DNA of 13,018 nt from CAZKUR01 sp964556005 (lineage in GTDB: Bacteria; Bacteroidota; Ignavibacteria; Ignavibacteriales; Ignavibacteriaceae). A program made the translations under genes and the position numbers. This document shows positions 7,444 through 13,018 of the stretch, piece by piece; the first letter of the stretch is position 1; each line of letters opens with the position of its first letter. The notes beneath the pieces are model-generated. The model worked only from the letters and a program-made list of their open reading frames with translations. It searched no databases and had not been told where the DNA came from. Where the stretch lies: assembly GCA_964556005.1 (NCBI GenBank), contig CAZKUR010000103.1:1-13018 (forward strand). Reading direction: 5' to 3'.

Positions 7444-7587
7444 TTGTCGAATAATTTTTAGGAAAAAATGAAGAATTGCAAAAAAAATCACATAAAAAAA
7501 GTATTTTATTTTGGTTAAAAAATATTTTAGGAATGTTAAATAATTTTTAGGGATTTTAAGGATCTTCAATTATCGAGTTAAATCGGC

Positions 7588-7601
7588 TCAATCCGGATTG
7601 A
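7588..7601. repeat. Perfect 14-bp palindrome
   Basis: TCAATCCGGATTGA is identical to its own reverse complement. It lies in non-coding DNA about 200 bp upstream of dapF, and about 290 bp past the end of the propeller remnant. It could be a dimeric regulator site; no regulated gene is obvious. Confidence 0.4.
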
Positions 7602-7888
7602 TATGAAAAAATCTTTCCCATATTTAAATAAATGGATAATTAAGACTTCACCTGTTTTCATTGTAAAATATGTACTTTAACTTAAAAATTTCTCAGGTCC
7701 ATGACTTCGATGGGGAAAAAATAACTGCGTAAATGTGTGTTTGGCCGTTTGCTACATATTTTTTTATTAGGTTATCTAAGAACTATGCATTTTTGAATAA
7801 ATTTTAAAATCATTATCCTTCACCTACAGAATTGTTTTTTACATAAGAAGTTTTAACCGTTTAAATAAGGTTTATAAATTAAGTAAAT

Positions 7889-8224
7889 TTATAAATTCGA
7901 TAAATTAACATATCCTATTATCTTTTTTGCATAATCCGTAAAATACATTTTATCACCAAAAATTTTAATCGCTTCACAATCCGAAGTTGGAAGCTTAACG
8001 GGATTAAGATAGTTATAAGTTTTTAAATCATAACGGGTTATTTCATGGAAATCATTACTATATGCGATACTATATTTAATCGTTAAGTACTGTAAACTTT
8101 CCGAATAGGGAATCGATTCTTCATATTGCAAATTGAAATTGTAAATTAATATCCGGCCATTATTTGCAGCGATATATAATTTGCCATTGTAAGCATCAAC
8201 TCCATTTATACTAAAAATCCACCT
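7889..8224 (-). pseudogene. 5'-truncated beta-propeller-like remnant
   Basis: An open frame of 111 codons runs from a TGA at 8225-8227 to the TAA at 7889 and has no in-frame ATG; the first usable codon is a TTG at 8131. The translation looks like a propeller or NHL-type repeat protein: a blade-like piece in the part upstream of the TTG (GVDAYNGKLYIAANNG, then RILIYN) and a second one near the end (IKIFGDKMYFTDYAKKIIGY). Because the convincing homology-like sequence lies upstream of the TTG, the piece reads as the C-terminal end of a longer gene that lost its 5' part. The open frame begins exactly in the right arm of the terminator of the neighbouring T9SS gene, so the break point is probably there. 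It is not obviously a copy of that neighbour, which uses Asp-box blades. Expression is unlikely. Confidence 0.55.
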
Positions 8225-8241
8225 TCATAGAAGGTGGATTT
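8213..8241 (-). terminator. Intrinsic terminator of the T9SS propeller gene
   Basis: A perfect 11-bp stem (8215-8225 with 8231-8241) around a 5-nt loop is followed on the minus strand by five T (8213-8217, the last part of the stem included). No T run follows in the plus direction. It lies 128 bp past the stop of the T9SS gene and just before the propeller remnant. Confidence 0.75.
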
Positions 8242-8259
8242 CTGAATTACATTAAAATA

Positions 8260-8311
8260 AGAGATGACATCTTTTTTCATGCCCAAAACTCTGCGGAAAG
8301 ATGCCATCTCT
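8260..8311. repeat. REP-like hairpin element, copy B
   Basis: 15-nt arms 8260-8274 and 8297-8311 pair with a single G-U type exception around a 22-nt loop. Read on the minus strand it begins AGAGATGGCATCTTTCC and ends GATGTCATCTCT. It shares arm words and the loop word GAAAAAAGA with the element at 10072-10117, so I call both the same family. It lies 58 bp after the stop of the T9SS gene. Confidence 0.6.
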
Positions 8312-8368
8312 ACAAGCTCTTTTAATTTCACTAACTCTGTTCGGGAAATTATACTTTAGACTTAAGTT

Positions 8369-9889
8369 TTAACGCAACAGTATCATTTTCTTAATCATTA
8401 CATTACTTCCCGACTCAAGCCTGTAATAGTAAACACCACTTGCAAGTTTAGATGCATCAAACTCAATAGTATATTTTCCAGCTGGTTTATTGCCCTTCAC
8501 AAGTGTAGCAACTTCACTTCCCAATACATCATAAACTTTTAACGAAACAAATCCGGAATTCGCAAGGTGGTATTCTATTTTGGTTGTCGGGTTGAACGGA
8601 TTAGGATAATTCTGACTTAATGAAAATTTTTGAGGGATATTTATATTCACTTCCACTTCTTTAGAATATTTGAATGTGCCGTCCAAATCAATTTGTTTCA
8701 AACGATAATTGAAAGTTCCGGATGAAACATTTTTATCGATAAAAGAATATATTTCTGGTTGTGAAGTTGTTCCAAAGCCTGCAACAAATCCAATCTTACT
8801 CCATTTCGGATTACTTAATTCGGATTGCGGATTTAATCTTTGAATTTCAAAACCGCTGTTATTCGTTTCGGTTGCGGTTGCCCAATTCAACAAAACAGAA
8901 CCGTCACTGTTGGCTTTTGCCGTGAAAGATGTCAGTTCAACTGGAACTGAAGTGTCGGTATAAATCCAAACGCCGCCGTTAGTCGAACCGATAACACACA
9001 CCATGATTTTATTTTCGTACGTTAATATTTTGTTTGAACTGTAAGTAAGACCAAAATTTATAAAAGAAGCACCACCATCGGTTGATTTAAATACACCTCC
9101 GTTTCCGGCTATGTAAATATTTTCAAGCAAATCTAAAGTTGCTCCACGCATAGCTGCAGGCTGATTCGACATTGTAGTCCATGTAAAGCCGCCGTCAGTT
9201 GAACAATCGAATGGATACGGTGAAGAAGTGGAAGCAGTATACAAGTATCCGTTTGAAGTCTGCAAAATTTCCCATACATTTATATCATTTGTTGATGAAC
9301 TGAAAGTAAGACCATCATCGGTAGATACGAAAAATCCGTTTGTACCGGATGAAGAAGAACCGGCATAAATGATATCCGGATTAAACTTATCAACTGCTAA
9401 AGTGACAATTGTAAAAGACTGAAGCGCCGTGTTGGTAAATGTAGCTCCAAAGTCTGTGCTTCGCCATATTCCGCCATTGGTAGTACCTACAAAAATGTGC
9501 CCGTTCTTTCCGCAGCCAACCATATTTACAGTCTTTCCGCCAAATACCGACGAAGCTACAAGTGTAAAACTTTGACCTCCGTCAGTTGAGATAAGCATTC
9601 CGTTTGTTGTATTTGCAACATAGACGTTATTTAAGGAATCGCACGCAATTCCTAAATAATTCGATGCGCCGGTTGAAAAAACATTATTCCACGTTTCACC
9701 GCCATCAGTAGACTTGAAAATTCCCCTGTTGCTTCCTGTTGTACCGGCATAAATATTACCCGCATAATCTTTCGCAATTGACCACATCGAGTAGCCGTCG
9801 ACCTTTCTTACCCAAGTTTGAGATAAAATAAGTTGAGAGGAAAAAAGAAGTATAATAAAAATAGTTGTGTAGTAAATATTTTTCGTCAT
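8369..9889 (-). CDS. Secreted Asp-box beta-propeller protein with T9SS sorting domain
   Basis: 506 residues. Residues 1-23 are a signal peptide (LILS-Q). Residues 24-310 contain six clear Asp-box (BNR) motifs, STDxGxTW/F, at 60, 101, 144, 189, 230 and 269, with one degenerate copy near 310: a sialidase- or sortilin-like propeller. No sialidase arginine triad was recognised, so a binding or structural role is as likely as an enzymatic one. Residues about 313-415 form a beta-sandwich linker of the kind often placed before sorting domains (PVELTSFTAKA, then NWATATETNNSGFEI). Residues 424-506 are a type A T9SS sorting domain (NYPNPFNPTT, LKVYDVLGSEV, ASGVYYYRL, KKMILLR). It should be exported by Sec, moved across the outer membrane by T9SS and anchored or released. 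The start has a perfect SD (AGGAGG, 9897-9902). It is monocistronic, with its own promoter and terminator. Confidence 0.93.
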   Translation of the reverse strand: MTKNIYYTTIFIILLFSSQLILSQTWVRKVDGYSMWSIAKDYAGNIYAGTTGSNRGIFKSTDGGETWNNVFSTGASNYLGIACDSLNNVYVANTTNGMLISTDGGQSFTLVASSVFGGKTVNMVGCGKNGHIFVGTTNGGIWRSTDFGATFTNTALQSFTIVTLAVDKFNPDIIYAGSSSSGTNGFFVSTDDGLTFSSSTNDINVWEILQTSNGYLYTASTSSPYPFDCSTDGGFTWTTMSNQPAAMRGATLDLLENIYIAGNGGVFKSTDGGASFINFGLTYSSNKILTYENKIMVCVIGSTNGGVWIYTDTSVPVELTSFTAKANSDGSVLLNWATATETNNSGFEIQRLNPQSELSNPKWSKIGFVAGFGTTSQPEIYSFIDKNVSSGTFNYRLKQIDLDGTFKYSKEVEVNINIPQKFSLSQNYPNPFNPTTKIEYHLANSGFVSLKVYDVLGSEVATLVKGNKPAGKYTIEFDASKLASGVYYYRLESGSNVMIKKMILLR

Positions 9890-9896
9890 TACTGGG

Positions 9897-9902
9897 CCTC
9901 CT
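9897..9902 (-). promoter_or_regulatory. Ribosome binding site of the T9SS propeller gene
   Basis: AGGAGG on the minus strand, 7 nt before the ATG at 9889. It is a full SD match in a window where most genes have weak ones, suggesting strong translation. Confidence 0.85.
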
Positions 9903-9935
9903 GAAATTAATTAATAGATAATGACAACAATTGTT

Positions 9936-9964
9936 AATGTAAAATATATTAATATATTTGTCAA
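9936..9964 (-). promoter_or_regulatory. Promoter of the T9SS propeller gene
   Basis: TTGACA (9959-9964), a 17-bp spacer, and TACATT (9936-9941) on the minus strand match the sigma-70 pattern well. Predicted transcription starts near 9929, about 40 nt before the ATG. A perfect 10-bp palindrome AACAATTGTT (9926-9935) abuts the -10 on its downstream side and could be an operator. Regulation by it is inference. Confidence 0.55.
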
Positions 9965-10047
9965 GAATTTATTTCAATTTTAATAATTTATTTTTAATCC
10001 GAATAGCCGATTAAAAAATAAACTGAAATAATTAGGAGGTTTGATTT

Positions 10048-10119
10048 ATGAATCTAATATTTCTCAAAACTAAAGATAACGTCTTTCTCTTTTTTCCTTT
10101 GGAAAGTTGTCATCTTTAA
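10048..10119 (+). other. 23-codon plus-strand ORF with a perfect SD (doubtful)
   Basis: AGGAGG at 10034-10039 is followed 8 nt later by ATG and 23 codons to TAA. The second half of the ORF is made by the REP-like hairpin at 10072-10117, so the product is unlikely to be conserved. It may be the surviving start of a gene lost by insertion or deletion. No known peptide is recognised. Confidence 0.25.
10072..10117. repeat. REP-like hairpin element, copy A (possible terminator)
   Basis: 16-nt arms (10072-10087 and 10102-10117) pair except for a 2-nt internal mismatch and one wobble, around a 14-nt loop. On the minus strand it lies 60 bp after the stop of the M13 peptidase gene and is followed within a few bases by TTTT, so it may end that transcript. 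In the first 21 bases, minus strand, it agrees with copy B at about 16 positions by eye. Confidence 0.55.
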
Positions 10120-10177
10120 TTATCATTAAAAGATATTAGATATATTCACTTTCCCAATCCATGAAGTATTCTTTTCC

Positions 10178-12217
10178 TTACCAAATTTTTACTCTCTTAT
10201 CAGGTGGTCTGTACATTGGCTGACCTGGCTTTATATTGAATGCCTTATAAAAAGCATCAACATCACTGAATGGTCCATTTACCCGGAGAAAGTTCGGCGA
10301 ATGGACATCGGTTAAAACCTGCTGCGCAAGTGCTTCAGGTCTAGCATGTCCAAGCCATGAATAAGCATAACCAATCCAAAATCTTTGTGCAGGAGTTAAA
10401 CCGTTTATTTTCTTTCCTTCTTTATATTCTTTAGTTTGTTTGAAAGCATCCCATCCGATAACATCGCCGCCAAGGTCTGCGATATTTTCACCGAGAGTCG
10501 CTTTACCATTAATATGCATACTATCAAGCACAACATAATTATTAAATTGTTCTACCAGCAATTTAGTTTTTTCATTAAATCTTTTCTCATCTTCTTTTGT
10601 CCACCAGTTGTGCAAATTACCCTTAGCATCAAACAGTCTTCCTTCATCATCAAATCCGTGAGTTAATTCGTGGCTGATGGTCGATGCACCTGCATAAGCG
10701 TATGCAACAGCATCGTCGACAAGAGAATCTGGGACACCAGGTACTATAAAAGCTGCAGCCGGAAGAACTATTTCATTGTTTGAAGGATTATAATATGCAT
10801 TCCAGGTCTGCGGAGTCATATTCCATTCGGATTTATCGACCGGTTTACCCAATTTATTTATATTACGTTCAAACCAAAATATATTTGCCCTGATTGTATT
10901 TCTTACGAAAGAACTTCTGTCGATTTTTAGTGCCGAAAAATCTTTCCACTTATCGGGATAACCAACCTTTTTATTAATCGCATATAATTTTATTAAAGCT
11001 TTTTGTTTAGTTGAATCATTCATCCAGTCAAGCTTTTTAATTCTGTTTGCAAACGCATTTATGCAATCATCGACTATCTTTTCATATCTTTTCTTTGTTT
11101 TGGGAGAATAATATTTTGCGACATAAATTTGCCCCAATAATTCTCCCATGGCTCTTTCAGTAGCATCCTGAATTCTTTTCCATCTTGGTTTCTGTTCTTT
11201 AACCCCCGACATAATTTCGCCTCTGAAATGAAATTTTTCATTATCAAATTTGCTGCTCAATTTATCGGCAAAAGTGCTGATAAGATGCCACTTCAAATAA
11301 GCTTTCCAATCTCCAATACTAAACTTATTTATGGCAGAATTTAATTGGGTAAAAAATCCCGGCTGCCCGACTATTACCGAATCAATATTTTTTACGCCCA
11401 TCGATTCAAACAGAATATTCCATTCAAGTGCCGGTGTGATTTTGTTAAGTTCATCAATTGCCATTTTATTATAATTTGCATAAGGATCTCTTAAGTCTTC
11501 AAGCTTTCTGCATGAATCGGCAAGAAAGTTTTCAATCGCATAAATTTTATTATTATCAGTTACTGCAGCCTTTTCATCTTCGCCTAAAAGCTCCAGCATT
11601 TTTGCAACATGAGTTTTATATTCTTTGCGTATGTTTTGAGTTCGTTCATCATTTCTGAAATAATATTCTCTGTTAGGCAATCCCAGCCCTCCCTGCCAGA
11701 GAAATAATGCATTCTCAGAACTGTTCATTAAATCCTGATCCACAAAAAGATTAAACAATACGTGAACACCTTCTTTTTGAAGAAGTGCAGCGGTTTCAAA
11801 TAAATCTTTTTTATTTTTTATTAAGTTGATTTTATCAATTTCATGTTTTATTGGAGTTAAACCTTGTTTTTCAATTGTTGCAGAGTCCATCCCGGTAAAA
11901 TAAAAATCGCCTATTTTTTGTTCGTTACTTCCTTCAGGAGAATTAGATTTTGCGGCCTCTTCTAAAATCCCTTTCAGCCTGCTGTAAGTTTCTTCGTCAA
12001 CAAGATTAGCTAATCCCCAGCTTCGTTCCGAAGGAGGGATTGGATTTTCTTTCATCCATGTTCCTGTAGCATATTTAAAAAAGTCGACTCCGGGAGATAC
12101 GGTCGTGTCCATTGCTCTTGTAAGAAAATCTCCGGTTTCTTTTTTCTGCGAATAAATAGAAGGAATGTCAAACAGAATAATTAATGATAAGATGCAGGCA
12201 AATTTGATTAATTTCAT
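10178..12217 (-). CDS. Secreted M13-family zinc metallopeptidase (neprilysin/PepO-like)
   Basis: 679 residues, normal for bacterial M13 enzymes. Residues 1-23 are a signal peptide (IYS-Q) with no lipobox, so the protein acts in the periplasm or outside. The N-terminal half is the helical lid domain starting with the typical MDTTVSPGVDFFKYATGTW (36-54). The catalytic half has the substrate-binding NAYYNP (473-478), the zinc motif HELTH (His516, Glu517, His520), and GENIAD (third zinc ligand Glu577, with Asp581). Near the C-terminus, HSPNFLRVNG (639-648) is also family-typical. The C-terminal CxxW of mammalian and many bacterial members reads VKIW here, without the cysteine. It likely cleaves oligopeptides on the N-side of hydrophobic residues, for peptide nutrition. 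It is monocistronic, with about 290 bp to the next gene. No strong SD is visible. Confidence 0.96.
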   Translation of the reverse strand: MKLIKFACILSLIILFDIPSIYSQKKETGDFLTRAMDTTVSPGVDFFKYATGTWMKENPIPPSERSWGLANLVDEETYSRLKGILEEAAKSNSPEGSNEQKIGDFYFTGMDSATIEKQGLTPIKHEIDKINLIKNKKDLFETAALLQKEGVHVLFNLFVDQDLMNSSENALFLWQGGLGLPNREYYFRNDERTQNIRKEYKTHVAKMLELLGEDEKAAVTDNNKIYAIENFLADSCRKLEDLRDPYANYNKMAIDELNKITPALEWNILFESMGVKNIDSVIVGQPGFFTQLNSAINKFSIGDWKAYLKWHLISTFADKLSSKFDNEKFHFRGEIMSGVKEQKPRWKRIQDATERAMGELLGQIYVAKYYSPKTKKRYEKIVDDCINAFANRIKKLDWMNDSTKQKALIKLYAINKKVGYPDKWKDFSALKIDRSSFVRNTIRANIFWFERNINKLGKPVDKSEWNMTPQTWNAYYNPSNNEIVLPAAAFIVPGVPDSLVDDAVAYAYAGASTISHELTHGFDDEGRLFDAKGNLHNWWTKEDEKRFNEKTKLLVEQFNNYVVLDSMHINGKATLGENIADLGGDVIGWDAFKQTKEYKEGKKINGLTPAQRFWIGYAYSWLGHARPEALAQQVLTDVHSPNFLRVNGPFSDVDAFYKAFNIKPGQPMYRPPDKRVKIW

Positions 12218-12597
12218 AAATAATAAATTCCGTAGTTATTAATATATTTAGAAATCGAAACTTTAATTTTAAGAAAATCCGGGATGAATAAAAAAAAATT
12301 ATCAGTCGATAAGATAAAAATTTAGAATTAAATCAACATGTTTCTTTCAATTTAAAAAGATACAATAATTCATTTTACTTTCAACCCTAAGATGGTGAAT
12401 TTTTTGCTTCCAAGGTTTTTATTTTGATAGCCTTATTATGACACTAATAAAAAAGTGAAAGCATTACTTCCTATCACTTAGATTCTTATTCAGAAAAAGG
12501 AGCTAATCCTGAGCAATAAATTTGCGAAGGTAATCTCCGCTGATTGAAGTGAACTCTTATGACAGCGAACGCTATAATTTAACTTATTACCTGTTTC

Positions 12598-12690
12598 TTA
12601 ATAATCGTCCGGATTTTTTTCACCACCGGTTCTAATAAAAATGTATTTGCAGCGATCGCAACGCTCGATGCAAACGACAAACCGGTTCAT
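12598..12690 (-). CDS. Candidate 30-residue Cys-containing small protein
   Basis: ATG at 12690 to TAA at 12598, 30 residues with a CxxxCxxC cluster (Cys7, Cys11, Cys14) in a basic and aromatic context (RCDRCKYIF), which could bind a metal. A GAGGAG SD lies just before the ATG, with close spacing. A 7-codon ORF (12710-12687) ends with its TGA overlapping this ATG as ATGA, an arrangement seen in coupled translation. A further 27-codon Arg-rich ORF (12715-12632, SD AGGGGAG) covers the same DNA in another frame, so at most one of them is likely real. I do not recognise a family; a faint likeness to the first half of rubredoxin is too weak to use. Conservation is untested. Confidence 0.3.
   Translation of the reverse strand: MNRFVVCIERCDRCKYIFIRTGGEKNPDDY
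12625..12687. repeat. Nested inverted repeats, possible structured RNA
   Basis: A 10-bp stem with one mismatch (12646-12655 with 12665-12674, 9-nt loop) lies inside a 7-bp stem formed by ACCGGTT at 12625-12631 and AACCGGT at 12680-12686. This nested fold could form in RNA of either strand. It coincides with the short ORFs, so the symmetry may also come from their Cys/Arg codons. Confidence 0.3.
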
Positions 12691-12726
12691 TTCTCCTCAA
12701 CACTCTGCATAGCATAAATCTCCCCT

Positions 12727-12754
12727 GATGACGCCATAAGGCGCCGTTTTTTTT
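12727..12754 (+). terminator. Intrinsic terminator on the plus strand
   Basis: A GC-rich hairpin (core CGCC-ATAA-GGCG, extended with one mismatch) is followed by GCCG and then eight T at 12747-12754. The orientation is plus, opposite to all genes nearby, so it has no obvious gene to terminate. On the minus strand the same hairpin would sit in the leader of the short ORFs. Confidence 0.6.
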
Positions 12755-12920
12755 AATTGCCCATATAAACATTAATTGATTAATCAGAGATATAATTTTC
12801 ACTAAATAAATTTGTTGCTTCTGATATTATAAAAGGATGCAAAAATTTTAATGTGATTTGGAATTGGACGAGAGTAATAAAAGGGTTTTGATTTTTACGG
12901 TTGAAATTATATTTTATCCA

Positions 12921-13018
12921 TTATGATTTCCCATTCCCATTTAATCCTTCAATTATCTCTTTGAAATTTTCCAATCCTGCCTCAAGATTTTCCACTATTT
13001 CATTTGCTAAAATATCCG
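12921..13018 (-). CDS. C-terminal end of a protein, perhaps a type I DNA methyltransferase subunit (partial)
   Basis: Thirty-one codons run from the right edge to a TAA at 12921-12923. The peptide starts DILANEIVENLEAGLENF, is a single charged amphipathic helix and ends GNGKS. Tails of this sort (EIVENLEAALEQF-like) are, from memory, found at the C-terminus of type I restriction-modification M subunits and related N6-adenine methylases. A helix this short could belong to many proteins. The rest of the gene lies outside the window. Confidence 0.4.
   Translation of the reverse strand, partial: DILANEIVENLEAGLENFKEIIEGLNGNGKS

Larger units (their letters stand above)
7384..7888. other. AT-rich non-coding region
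   Basis: 505 bp without a supportable gene on either strand. It contains the dapF promoter candidate at its left end, three near copies of an A/T-rich word with TTTTAGG (about 7451-7462, 7521-7532 and 7540-7551), and a perfect 14-bp palindrome at 7588-7601. Nothing else stands out. Confidence 0.5.
12218..12920. other. Long intergenic region with short ORFs and structured DNA
   Basis: About 700 bp with no conventional gene. The left part (12218-12450) is plain AT-rich DNA. A weak hairpin with a T run on the minus strand (arms 12453-12458 and 12474-12479) may end a small transcript. The middle (12598-12754) is less AT-rich and contains short minus-strand ORFs, nested inverted repeats and a plus-strand terminator, described separately. 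On the minus strand a perfect TATAAT sits at 12826-12831 without a good -35. Confidence 0.5.

Noticed and set aside
10436..10666. 76-codon plus-strand ORF
   Set aside because: Antisense to the catalytic region of the M13 peptidase.

Overview
The window is AT-rich, and every gene I can support with confidence lies on the minus strand. The organism is probably a member of the Ignavibacteria or a related Bacteroidota/Chlorobi lineage. The main reason is a secreted Asp-box beta-propeller protein ending in a type IX secretion (T9SS) sorting domain with the NYPNPFNP signature typical of that group. The combination of many multiheme cytochromes, an M13 peptidase and dapF fits, but the taxonomic call is an inference.

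Layout, in transcription order on the minus strand (right to left). 13018-12921: the last 31 codons of a gene that enters from the right edge. 12920-12218: about 700 bp without a confident gene, holding one or more very short Cys- or Arg-rich ORFs, a structured stretch and a plus-strand terminator. 12217-10178: a secreted M13 (neprilysin/PepO-like) metallopeptidase. 9889-8369: the T9SS propeller protein, with its own SD, a recognisable promoter and an intrinsic terminator. Two related REP-like hairpin elements follow the stop codons of these two genes. 8224-7889: a 5'-truncated propeller-like remnant. 7888-7384: an AT-rich non-coding stretch. 7383-6196: dapF followed by a small dimeric alpha/beta-barrel-like protein.

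5911-1 is the most interesting region: five co-directional genes that look like one transmembrane electron-transfer module. They are (1) a five-helix membrane protein with two pairs of helix histidines spaced 14 residues apart, as in di-heme cytochromes b; (2) a membrane-anchored TPR protein; (3) a membrane-anchored protein with a two-cluster ferredoxin-like domain and a FAD/NAD(P) oxidoreductase domain, with unusual cluster ligands and an apparently permuted FAD fold; (4) a 20-CXXCH secreted cytochrome; (5) a second secreted cytochrome with at least 13 CXXCH motifs, running off the left edge and overlapping gene 4 by 22 bp.

A reasonable reading is that NAD(P)H or ferredoxin electrons enter the cytoplasmic flavo-FeS protein, cross the membrane through the b-type protein, and are delivered to large periplasmic or surface cytochromes (or flow the other way). 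No enzyme assay can be read from sequence, so the direction and the partners are inferred.
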